The notes beneath the pieces are model-generated. The model made no database searches. It was not told the DNA's origin and saw only the letters and a program-made list of their open reading frames with translations. A stretch of 64,000 nucleotides of DNA. Origin: Lycium barbarum. Taxonomy: Eukaryota; Streptophyta; Magnoliopsida; Solanales; Solanaceae. Of the stretch, positions 37,160 through 47,793 are shown piece by piece; positions within the stretch are counted from its first letter, which is position 1; each line of letters begins with the position of its first letter. Position numbers and translations under genes: made by a program. Location: positions 51,482,950 through 51,546,949 of the forward strand of contig NC_083348.1 of NCBI RefSeq assembly GCF_019175385.1, read 5' to 3'.

Positions 37160-38844
37160 TTTTGAGTCAATCCGAGTTAGTATAAGAAAGTTATGGACAT
37201 TTTAGTACAGAAACCTCCACAAACGTTTCAGAAGCTATTTTTGGAAAATCAAAGCAATAGTCATATCAAGTACCTTTCGAATATCGCTATGGATCAAATC
37301 AAAATAGAACTTTTGGAACCTCACACACATATCAAGACATAGCAAAACAGTTTTCGGAAGTCAAGAACATTAGCCATCCTAGTGGCTCTAAGAATAGGAG
37401 CTTTTTTGAAATCATACATATACATTGTTTGTTCGTTTCACAAGGATCATGCCAAAAGAAAGAAAGGGTAAGCCTTACATACCTGTTCCACGTCCTATTG
37501 GCTACGCTTATTCGTCCAAGCTTACTAGTCTACATTCAAGAGAATTGACACAATCATTAGACTCATTGTCATATACTTGTATTAGTCCATCAAATGAATT
37601 CATTTACAATCTGCCGAAATTTCGGCAGCATTTCCCTTGTAAATACATCCATCCCCGAGAGTCTAACTCGGCCAAATTATCAATCAACAATCCGAGAATT
37701 CAACTCGGCCAATTTATCAACAACAATCCGAGTATTCAACTCGGCCAAATTATCAACAATAACCTGAAATCGTTCTAACATGACTCAAGAACACTTCAAA
37801 CAATTCACACACAATATTCAAAACAACCCAACCAACATACTACTTCACCCGAAACCTTCCAAATTCAACAAGAACAATAACAACACATTTCCTTTCTTCC
37901 AAATTCATGAACTACACCAACAATCTACTTATTAACTTCATTCTCATAATTATAAGAAACCACACTAATGTTACATTAACTTGTTCAACAATCCCACAAT
38001 AATTACAACTTCATTTCAAACCATCAAACCTTCATTTTTTTATTATGAATCCACAACAACAACAATCAAAATACTAAGTGGAATTAGTTCATCACTTCTA
38101 CACGATACACACACCTACACGGCCTCACTTCAACATACATAGTTCCATGAATTTCATCCATTTCTACATACTACAACACTCACAAAGCATCCATAACACA
38201 TGTAAAAGAAGATTGAACACATACCTTTTTCCCACTCATCTTCTTACTCGGCTAGATTTACAACTTTCACAACAAATGCTTTGCTTACTCCAACAATCAC
38301 TCTATGTTGTTAGGGACGTTCCACTTTGTTGAATTACTAGAAGAAAAATATTTTTTTTGATAAATTTTCCATGGCATAAATTTTTGGAGCCATGGCCGAA
38401 TGGCCCTTTCTCTTTTTCTTTCTTTTTCTTCTTCTCCAAGCTTCTTGACTTATAATGATGATTATGTCTTATTTTTGGCCATCACTTATCTATATATATA
38501 TATATATACTTAGCTCCCTCTAATATTAATTGGACACATGCCCCCCACTCATGGCATGAGTTAATTGGCTAGCCATGGGTGGGAACCACACATGAGCCAC
38601 ACGGCCAAGAGTGGTCCTTCCATGAACTTTCTTGAATTTTTTGTGAAATTCCCGTTTTGCCCCTAGCCTTCCATAATATTACCATGAACCACCTTGTGAA
38701 TTTCCCTTTTTACCATTAGCCTTTCTCAATATTTCCATACTAATAAACAACTTGGATATTAAAATAACTTTGGGACATAGTCTTGCCCTTAACTTACCAC
38801 GACTATCTTGAAATATCCGAATGTACAAAATACGGGATATAACA
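37160..38844 (-). mobile_element. Truncated LTR (TGTTATA family), minus orientation
   Basis: On the minus strand this begins TGTTATATCCCGTATTTTGTAC at 38844. It resembles solo LTR 1 from 1643 to 3587, but the distal half is missing. No TSD was found; ATACA follows the intact end (38845-38849). It includes the perfect palindrome at 37611-37628, a three-copy 37-bp repeat (37652-37760), the AT run at 38491-38508 at the TATA position, and the GCCATGGC leader motif near 38389. Confidence 0.8.
37652..37760 (-). repeat. Three-copy 37-bp repeat with CCGAG...CTCGG arms
   Basis: The units read CCGAGAATTCAACTCGGCC followed by AA-TTATCAACAACAAT. Solo LTR 1 has two units at 2276-2345, and solo LTRs 2 and 4 have about two each (18109-18165, 30574-30625), so copy number varies within the family. 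Confidence 0.8.
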
Positions 38845-39785
38845 ATACAGATCCATCTGAGTATTCCACTGGGACACCGGAGGAGGAGGTTTCCGGGGCC
38901 ATGCCAGCTGCTCCTATGGCGGAGCACTACGTTAGACAGGCCTCCCCGGTGAGTGTTACAGACTACTCTAGTCCCCTATCTTGGCCGTCAGTGAACCATG
39001 AATTGCCCGGTTATCTATACTCCTCCGATTCAGATGCGAACGATGACGAAAGTCAGACGAGCAGATGGCAAGTAGATGATGATGAGGAGCACACTTCACA
39101 TGGCAGCCCACTAGATCAGACTAGAGACCGGTCGGCTACAGGTATATGAGTCCTCTTTGGAATTTTTTTTATGTATGTGTAATTTCTGTAGAGTATTATT
39201 TAATGGTGGCGAGCTGAAACCCAAAGAGGCCGATGACCCAGTATTTATAAGTAACGGCGACTAAGGTGTCTCCGCCACCAGTGGGAATCTGGAAACCCCG
39301 GATGAAAGGTAGTCATACATACAGATGAAAAGTGAATATTGTGGATTTAAAAGGCTAACACGATAATTGTATAGTCAGAAAAGTAAAATACCCTTTCTAG
39401 TTCGGAGGGAGACACGTTACGAGAATATTTTGGAAGTTGTTAAGACATCGACTTGCTCCAGATTACGTGATGGAGGTCATGCGGTGAGGTGGATGCAATC
39501 ATACCAGCATTAACGCACCGAATTTCATCAGAATTTTGAGGTTAAGCGTGCTAGAGTGAGGGAAATTTTAGGATGGGTGACACCCTGAGAAGTGCACTAA
39601 AGGTTCCATAAATGTAAACATAAGAGACAATAAGAAGTTAGGGAAGTCTAAAGGAAACTGGAGTATGCGGAGTGGTTAAAAACCTTAAAGAAGTCGCGTA
39701 GGCTGAGGCGGAGCTCCCGGTTCTAGCGGTCCTTCGAACCGCATATATGCCTTGGCCAGCCGATAGGACCAGGAGGCGTCACCAA
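38845..39785 (+). other. gypsy-2 region upstream of protease, no recognisable gag
   Basis: 38845-39149 holds a ~100-codon acidic, Ser/Asp/Glu-rich open frame (for example YSSDSDANDDESQTSRWQVD). 39150-39785 has stops in all frames and no capsid or zinc-knuckle motif. The position is where gag belongs, but only ~0.9 kb is present. Either gag was deleted or this piece comes from another element; the origin of the acidic frame is unknown. Confidence 0.4.
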
Positions 39786-42700
39786 ATGTGATTACAGGTG
39801 TATTATTGATATTCTCCCGAGATGTATATGCATTGATAGATCTAGGCTCTACTTTATCATATATTTCCCCCCTGGTTGCTAGTAGAATTGGAATAGAACC
39901 CGAACCGATAGAACCGTTCGAGGTAGCTACACCGGTAGGAGATTCCGTTATAGCAAGGCGAATATATAGAGATTGTTCAGTAGATACATGTGGCCGTTGC
40001 ACCAAAGCGGATCTGATAGAGCTAGGTATGACTGAATTTGACGTTACTATGGGAATGGATTGGTTAGCTTCTTGTTATGCCAACGTCAACTGTCAGAAGA
40101 AAGTAGTTCGCTTCCAGTTTCTAGGAGAACCAATTCTAGAGTGGACGGGAAGTACAGCGTCGCCAAGGGGTAAGTTTATTTCATACCTCAAGGCCAGGAA
40201 GATGATTAAGAAGGGGTATATTTATCATCTGGTTCGTGTGCATGATATGAAAGCAGAGGCACCCACTCTTCAGTCGGTTCCGATAGTCAATGAATTTCCA
40301 GATGTATTCCCAGACGAGCTTCCAGGTCTTCCTCCTGAACAGGAGATAGAGTTCACGATAGATGTCCTGCCAGATACTCAGCCTATATCTATTCCTCCCT
40401 ACAGAATGGCACCTGCAGAACTGAAAGAAATGAAGGAGCAGTTGAAGGATTTTTTAGAAAAGGGCTTCATCAGGCCCAGTACATCACCTTAGGGAGCACC
40501 GGTATTGTTCGTGAGGAAGAAAGATGGATCGCTACGGAGGTGTATTGATTATAGGCAGCTGAACAAGGTGACTATAAAGAATAAATATCCCCTCCCCAGG
40601 ATCGACGATTTATTTGACCAATTGCTGGGTGCTAAGTGTTTCTCGAAGATAGACCTGCGGTCAGGCTCAAAGACTGCATTCAGGACCTGATACGGGAACT
40701 ACGAGTTTAGGGTGGTGTCTTTTGGGTTGACCAATGCCCCAGCAGTGTTTATGGACCTAATGAACAGAGTATTCAAGCCGTTTCTAGATATGTTCGTAAT
40801 TGTATTTATTGATGATATCCTGGTCTATTCACGATCAGAAGATGAGCATGCAGATCATCTGAGGGTGGTACTTGGGGTACTCTGGCACCAGATATTGTAT
40901 GCTAAATTCTCTAAATGTGAATTCTTGTTGACTTCAGTGGCATTTTTGGGGCATATCATTGGAGCTGATGGCCTTCGGGTGGATACACAGAAAATTGAGG
41001 CCGTAAAGGCTTGGCTGAGACCGATGACACCTACTGAGGTACGTAGTTTTCTGGAATTGGCAGGATATTATAGGAGATTTGTGGAGAAGTTTGCTTCGAT
41101 TGCAGCGCCATTGACGAAGCTGACTTAGAAGGCAGCTAAGTTCCAGTGGACTGATGCTTGTGAACGAAGCTTCCAGTTGCTGAAAGAAAAGTTGACTACA
41201 GCTCTAGTCCTGACTCTCCCTGAGGGACCAGACGGTTATGCCATTTATTGTGATGCTTCCGGTGTTGGGATAGGTTGTGTATTAATGCAGCATAGCAGGG
41301 TTATAGCCTACGCCTCCCAGCAACTCAAGAAGCATGAAAGAAATTATCCTACTCATGATCTGGAGCTAGCAGCAGTAATTCATGCTTTAAAAATATAGAG
41401 ACATTATCTATATGGCATCCATGTTGATATTTATACGGACCACAAGAGCCTTCAGTACATTTTTAAGCAGAAGGAACTGAATTTGCGGCAAAGGAGGTGG
41501 CTAGAATTGCTGAAAGACTACGATGTTAATATTCTATATCACCCTGGAAAAGCCAACGTAGTAGCAGATGCACTCAGCCGTAAGTCTATGGGCAGCCTGA
41601 CGGACGTGCAGCCCGGAAGGGAAGAAATGGTTCGTGAGATTTACCAGCTAACTAGTCTTGGAGTCCGTTTAGCTGATTCTGGAGACACTGGGGTTTCTGT
41701 CCGAGAAGTTGCTGAATCCTCTATTATGGAAGAAATAAAGCGACGCCAATATGAGGATCCTATTCTGGCACAGTATAGAGACACAACCCTTGAAAAGGAG
41801 AAGACTCCATTCGAGATTACACCTGATGGGGTGCTACTACATAAAGGCAGAATATGTGTACCCGAGGTTGCGGGGCTGCGGCGACAAGTTATGGGAGAAG
41901 CACATTATGCTCGTTATTCCGTCCATCCGGGATCAACAAAGATGTATCATGAACTCAGATGCTTATATTGGTGGGATGATTTGAAAAGGGACATAGCAGA
42001 GTTTGTTGCTCAGTGTCCAAATTGCCAACAGGTTAAGATCGAGCATCAGAAGCCTGGTGGGTTATTACAAGAGATGGAGATTCCGACTTGGAAGTGGGAA
42101 GCAATTAACATGGACTTCATCACAGGTTTACCACGCACTCCACGGACGTATGACTCCATATGGGTTATTGTTGATAGGCTGACAAAATCAGCCCATTTTC
42201 TTCCAGTCAGGATTACCTACTCAGCTGAAGACTATGCAAGGTTATATATTAAGGAGATAGTAAGACTTCACGGAGTTCCCACACCTATTATATCCGACAG
42301 AGGTGCTCAGTTTACAACTAACTTCTGGAGATCATTTCAAGAAGGATTGGGGACCCAGGTAAGTCTTAGTACCGCATTCCACCCGCAGTCTGATGGACAG
42401 ACCGAGCGTACTATTTAGACACTAGAAGATATGCTGCGGGCCTGTATTATTGACTTCAAGGGTAGCTGGGATGATCATTTACCACTCATTGAGTTTGCTT
42501 ATAATAATAGTTACCATACTAGCATCCAGATGGCGCCGTATGAGGCCTTGTATGGCCGGAAGTGCAGGTCACTGATCGGTTGGTTCGATGTTGGCGAAAC
42601 TAAGCTAATCGGCCCAGATATAATTCAGCAGGCAGTTGATAAAGTTAAACTCATTCAGGAACGGTTACTGGCAGCCCAGAGTCGACAGAAATCATATGCC

Positions 42701-43174
42701 GATAATCGACGTCGACACTTAGAGTTCCAGGTTGGCGATTGGGTATTTCTAAAAGTGTCACCCATGAAAGGTATAATGAGATTCGGCAGGAAGGGAAAGC
42801 TCAGTCCAAGGTATATTGGACCTTATCTGATCATCCGTAAGGTAGGCAAGGTTGCCTATGAATTGGACCTACCATCTGATTTGGGAGCAGTGCATCCAGT
42901 CTTCCACGTGTCAATGCTTCGCAAATGTATAGGCGATCCTTCCAGAATATTTCCCCTAGAGGATATCCAAGTGATAGAGGAGTTATCCTACGAAGAGCAG
43001 CCTATAGCCATACTGGATCGTCAGGTGAGAAGATTACGTACGAAAGACGTAGCTTCCGTCAAGGTATTGTGGCGAAACAATAACCGGGAGGAGATGACCT
43101 GGGAAGCCGAAGAAGAGATGAAGAAGAAGTATCCTCACTTGTTTCCTATACCTACAGGTAATCTAAACTCCTAA
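39786..43174 (+). pseudogene. gypsy-2 pol, protease-RT-RNase H-integrase-chromodomain (five in-frame stops)
   Basis: The best-preserved coding region in the window: a single reading frame from ~39786 to the TAA at 43172-43174, broken only by stops at 40490, 40688, 41126, 41396 and 42416. Protease active site DLGSTLSY at 39839; RT with FIDD at ~40808-40816; RNase H at 41177-41480 ([15 protein letters not shown]); integrase zinc finger H-H-C-C at ~41899-42030 ([14 protein letters not shown]) and DDE core ([21 protein letters not shown]); C-terminal chromodomain-type segment at ~43010-43165 (SVKVLWRNNNREEMTWEAE). About 11 codons are missing in RT after IDLRSG. The domain order and tail fit the Tekay/Del chromovirus lineage. 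Confidence 0.93.
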
Positions 43175-43267
43175 ATTGGTTACGTTGATGGATGAATGAA
43201 CTGTATGTGGTAGCTATAAAAGAGAATCTCGCGAAGTGTTTATAAGACCCTATGAGACTAGTTCAAC

Positions 43268-43300
43268 ATTCGAGGACGAATGTTCTAAAGGGGGGGAGGA
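43268..43300 (+). other. gypsy-2 pre-PPT hairpin motif and polypurine tract
   Basis: ATTCGAGGACGAAT (arms ATTCG/CGAAT) is followed by AAAGGGGGGGAGGA directly against the LTR start at 43301. The polypurine tract primes plus-strand DNA synthesis; the inverted motif recurs before the PPT of the other LTR elements here. Confidence 0.88.
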
Positions 43301-45900
43301 TGTTATATCCCGTATTTTGTACATTCGGATGTTTCAAGATAATCGCGATAAGTTAAGGGCAAGGCTATTATTTTCCTTCAAATTTTATTTTAATACACAA
43401 GTTGGGTATTAGTGGTATGGAAATATTGAGAGAGGCCAGGGGTAAAAAGGGAAAAATTCAAAAAAAAAATATGGTCATGAAAGCCACCATGGCCGTATAG
43501 CTCAAGTGGGTCCCACCCATGGCTTGGCCAATTGCCTTGAGCCATGAGTGGGGGGCATGTGTCCACCTTTTATGGGCTATGTATTTATATATATAGATGA
43601 GTGATGACAAAGCAAGACTCATTCTTCATCTTCACAATTCAAGAAACTTCAAGAAAGAAACATAGTAGTATTCGGCCATGGCTAGGAAAATTGATGCCAT
43701 AGAAATTGATCAAAAAACAATCCTCTAGTATTTTAACCAATTAGAAGGCCCCTATTATCGTGGAGTAGTTGTTGGAGCAACCAAAGCATTCATTGTGCAA
43801 GTTGTGAACCCTAGCCAAGTTGAGAAGTTAAAGGGGTAAAGGTAAGATTTAATCTCCTTTTCTATGTGTTAGGGATGATTTGTGAGTGTTGTAGTATGTA
43901 GAAATGGATGAAATTCCTGAAATATGTGTGTGTAGGTTATGGCCGAATAAGGGTTGTGTTGGTAAGATGTGATGAATTGATGTTATTTAGTATGTTGATT
44001 ATTGTTGTTGTGGATTCCATGATAAAAATGAAGGTTTGATGGCTTGAAATGAAGTTGTAATTGTTGTGGGTTGTTGAAGAAGTTAATGTGACATTAGCAT
44101 GGTTTCTTATATTTGTATGAATAATGTTGTTAACGTGTGGTTGTTGGTATAATTCATGAACTTGGAAGCGAGAAATGTGTTGTTGTTGTTCTTATTGAGT
44201 TTGGAAGATTGTAAGTTGGGTTGTTGTGGTTAATTGGAATGTAAATGAAATGTCGTCGAATTATGTAGAAAGGGTTGCTAACGTTAGAATGCATTTTGAA
44301 TTAATTGTTGAAGTTGAAAATATGATTGTTGGTATTGTGTTGGGGATTTGGTCGAGTTGAATTCTTGGGGTTGGTTGAATTTATAGGGGAAATGCTGCCC
44401 AAATTTCTGTAGGTGAATTGCTAGCTTAGAACTGAATTCCTAAATACCTATAGCTAATGTTTGATATCTTTTGACGTTGTTGTAGATCTTGCGAAAGGCG
44501 AGACTTAAGTTCGGATTAGCTTAGGAAGCGGGCAAGGTATGTAAGGCTTACCCTTTCATTCTTTTGGCATGTCCTAGAGCTAAGTAAGGTATGACACGCA
44601 TCTTGGGGTAACTCTATTCTTTAATTCCGAGCTTGTTTGTGATTCTTATTCACTTCTTGACATGAGCATGCTTAGTATGGTCGAGCTTATTGTATGATTG
44701 AATAACGAGCAAAGCATAAAGAGTCCCTGTTCCAAAAAGGGTTCTATAAGGATTAATGTCCCTATCTTTTATAAACGGTCTCGGATTGCTTTGAAACGTT
44801 CGTAGAAGTTTCTGTAATGAATAATGTCCGTAACCTTTTTACGCTAACTCAGATTGACTCGAAACGTGTTTATGATCCTTCAAGTGTCGATTAGTGTACT
44901 TACCTATTGAGTCCCAAAAATTGATTTATATGCATATGGTTTCTCACTACTCTGCTCGTGCATACTGTTGTTACATCTTTCACTGAGTCCCGGGCCGGGT
45001 ATGTTATCATGCACAGTGTCACTGCATTATTCACCAAGTCCCTCACTAGAGGGCCGGGTACGGTATATATATACATGATGACATGATTTTATTCACCGAG
45101 TCCCTCACTAGAGGGCCGGGTATGGTATATATATACGTGATGATATGATAGTATGCTAACATGATGACATGATTTTATCCACCGAGTCCCATAATGGGCC
45201 GGGTACGATATATGATAATGTTATTCATGATTTTGTTTCGTAATGCACAGGTACATCGATTTCTTGATTATCATACTTGTCTCCTGCAATCTCTATTTCA
45301 GTTATGATCTACCTAATTGCATTTCATGCCTTACATGCTCAGTACATATTCCGTACTGACCCCCTTTTCTTCTGGGGCTGCGTTTCATGCCCGCAGGTAC
45401 AAACGCTCGTTGTGGTGACCCGCCAGCCTAGGATATCCATTCTGTTATTTGAAGTGCTCCCTTATCCCGGAGCCTATACTTTTGGTACAAATCCTTCTGT
45501 TGTGAATATGTATATATCTATATCTATATATATATATATGTCTAATTAGGGTACGGTGGGGCCCTGTCCCGCCATATGACACTGTTGTTACTCTTAGAGG
45601 CCTGTAGACATTTATGTGGGTCATGGGTGGTTATCGTTCAATTATGTCAATATGGATTACGTTTTGGCAATTCCCTACATTACGATAGCCTGACCGGCTT
45701 CTGTGTGATATCATACGTGACAGTTTTATACAGCGTTTTGTCTTGCATTTATAAAAGTCCTTAATATGCTAAACGTAAGTATGATAAATGCCCATCTGGT
45801 TGAGTCGTGACAGCACAGGTTGAACGATAGATAGTATGAGAAGGGGTGCTTGGTAGCTAGTACTGGGCACCTGTCATGGCCCTCGGGTTGGGTCATGACA
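43301..45900 (+). repeat. gypsy-2 3' LTR (TGTTATA family)
   Basis: The LTR starts TGTTATATCCCG right after the PPT and ends GGGTCATGACA at 45900 (2600 bp). It ties the TGTTATA solo-LTR family to a Tekay-like internal region. Features: TATA run at 43586-43595, GGTAAGA near 43858, palindrome variant at 44395-44412, GGTATGTAAGGCTTACC near 44535, a ~72-bp three-copy repeat at 45015-45205, and twin hairpins at 45339-45384. No matching 5' LTR exists upstream, so the 5' half was lost by deletion or rearrangement. Confidence 0.88.
43586..43595 (+). promoter_or_regulatory. Candidate TATA box of gypsy-2 LTR
   Basis: TATATATATA lies 285 bp into the LTR and is followed by AGATGAGTGATGAC and a purine-rich leader. 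It occupies the same relative place as in the sister LTRs. Confidence 0.5.
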
Positions 45901-47205
45901 GATTGCAAGACGAGAAATAAGTTGGAAAGTCCAGAAATAAGCTTCCAGGTATGTTAAGGATATCCTTTCTTTCATTTTGGCATGATCTATGATAAGTACG
46001 AACGTGACGATACTCATAACGAATCCACTCCTAGATGTTGGAGCACATGTCCCTGTGTTTATATTGGTGTTGTTCATATCCCGAGTTCCTTTACTTCTTA
46101 AGTCCTGAAGGGGCATCCATAAGTTGTACGTTTTCATAATGATGTCTAAATCCCGAAGGGGACATTCATAAGGCTTCTTTAATCATATGCATTTCATATT
46201 TGATTTCTAAGTCTCGAAGAAGACAAATGAAAAGGGGAAGAAGTCCCCATTTTGAACTAAAAATTGCTCCGAAGGGAGTCCTTTGATGTTTTACAAAGAT
46301 TATTATGCATTTGCACACTTATATATATGTACGACATGATTTTTTAGGGAAGGGGAAGGGCTATGACGTTATATACGCAGACCACCTGATCAGCTAGTAT
46401 ACGATGATTATGATGCCCAAAGGGGCTGCTCAATGGGGCCATTATGCTATTATGCCCGAAGGGGCTACGATCAGGGCGAAGGTATGCATTATATATATAT
46501 ACACACTCATGATGTATTAAAAGTTCATATGCATATGCATGATTTATTGGGTTGGTTACAGGTACAGATTGAGTCTGTTACTCTTGTATCGTTCGAGTCG
46601 AGATATGTATTGTTTCAGTTCTTCCTTACATACTCAGTACATAATTTATACCGACGTCTCTTTGCCTGGGGGAACTATGTTTCATGCCACAAAGGGTACA
46701 TATATGGATAGAGGACCATTGCTGTAAGATGTTCCCGGGCTATCAGCTGGACTGGTGAACTCCATTTCTATTCGGAGTGTTGCCAAGTCAGAGTAATTAT
46801 GTATGTCTTCGAGTCAGATGCATTATGGGTATGTTGGGGCCCTGTTCCAACCTATGTTATGGTAACTTGGTCCTTGTTAGAGACTTTTGCAGACAGTGTC
46901 CTGTGGATAGTGTGTTTAGATGTCGATAGTTGTGTGAGGCGGCCACATAGGTCGATGTGTTCATATGCATTGATTTAAAGCTTTTATTGTGATTAAAGTT
47001 TTTCTTTGACTTAACGATAAGGTAGAAGTCCCTGACATGATGAAAGAGTTCTATTATAAAGTTTTCATGTTTTACTTGACGGAAGCGTCATTTCATAATT
47101 TAAAGGTTCACGAAAAGGTGTGACTTATGAATAGAATGGTAGTATGGCACTCAGTTGAGTAGGGTCTTGGGTGTCAGTTGCGACCCTCTAGTTCAGGTTG
47201 TGACA
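45901..47205 (+). repeat. LARD-2 LTR, 3' part only
   Basis: Starts mid-LTR (CAGGTATGTTAAGGATATCC near 45943) where the gypsy-2 LTR ends, and finishes CAGGTTGTGACA at 47205 next to a PBS. It resembles the LTRs of the complete element at 53771-63193 read in reverse, including the ATGCCCGAAGGGGC repeats near 46410-46470 and TATATACGCAGACCACCTGATCAGC. GATTG at 45901 could be a TSD of gypsy-2, but the partner is missing. Confidence 0.75.
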
Positions 47206-47793
47206 GAAGTGGTATCAGAGCAGTTCATCCTAGGGGTTATCTTCAAAGTCGTGTCTAGTAGAGTCTTGTTTATGGTGTGCTGTGCGCCACATTTATAAAC
47301 AGGAGGCTACAGGGCATTTAGGATGGTTACCCTTCTTTCTTATCTCAGATCATGTTGTAGAGCTATGTAATAGGATATAAAATCCCTGATCGTAATCCCG
47401 AATATTTTGGTTATTGATGAGCGGTTGATTGCCTAGCCTTGAAGTTTGTTGATCAGGAAGGTATGCTCCATATCTTATTGATTATGGTATAGGAGGCGAA
47501 TTTTGTGTAGCTGGGTTATGTATCGTATTTACTTCTATGGTGGCCTTATGAGGCATTAGATGTGTTTTCTGGGCTGTGTGTAGGTTTGGGATGGTAAAAA
47601 TTATAGGGGAGACTCTGCCAAATTTTTTTGAAGTTCAGTCGTTTGAATACATGTATGTTACACATGCAAATAAAGGGAAACTTGGTGAGAAGATGATAGG
47701 TGAGATATATCGAGTTGTTAATTGTGAGTTGCTTTTAAAGGAATTTTAAGATGGTCTTAGTGTGGTTTGAAAAATGATTTCCTAGAGAGATGA
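47206..47793 (+). mobile_element. LARD-2 PBS and start of non-coding internal region
   Basis: The PBS TGGTATCAGAGC is at 47210-47221, 4 nt after the LTR. The next ~570 bp match the PBS-proximal internal region of the minus-strand element at 53771-63193 (shared words TTTATAAACA-GAGGCT, GGCATTTAGGA, TGTGTTTTCTGGGCTGTGTG, ACTCTGCCAAATTTTTT). No open frame. The copy is cut at 47793 by gypsy-3. Confidence 0.82.

Noticed and set aside
39786..43174. Endogenous pararetrovirus (caulimovirus) instead of a gypsy element
   Set aside because: An integrase with HHCC and DDE motifs, a chromodomain tail, a PPT and an LTR are present; there is no movement protein or coat motif.
47210..47221. tRNA gene suggested by tRNA-complementary sequence (also 53186, 60698, 7551)
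   Set aside because: Only the 12-20 nt PBS matches; there is no cloverleaf or A/B box around it.
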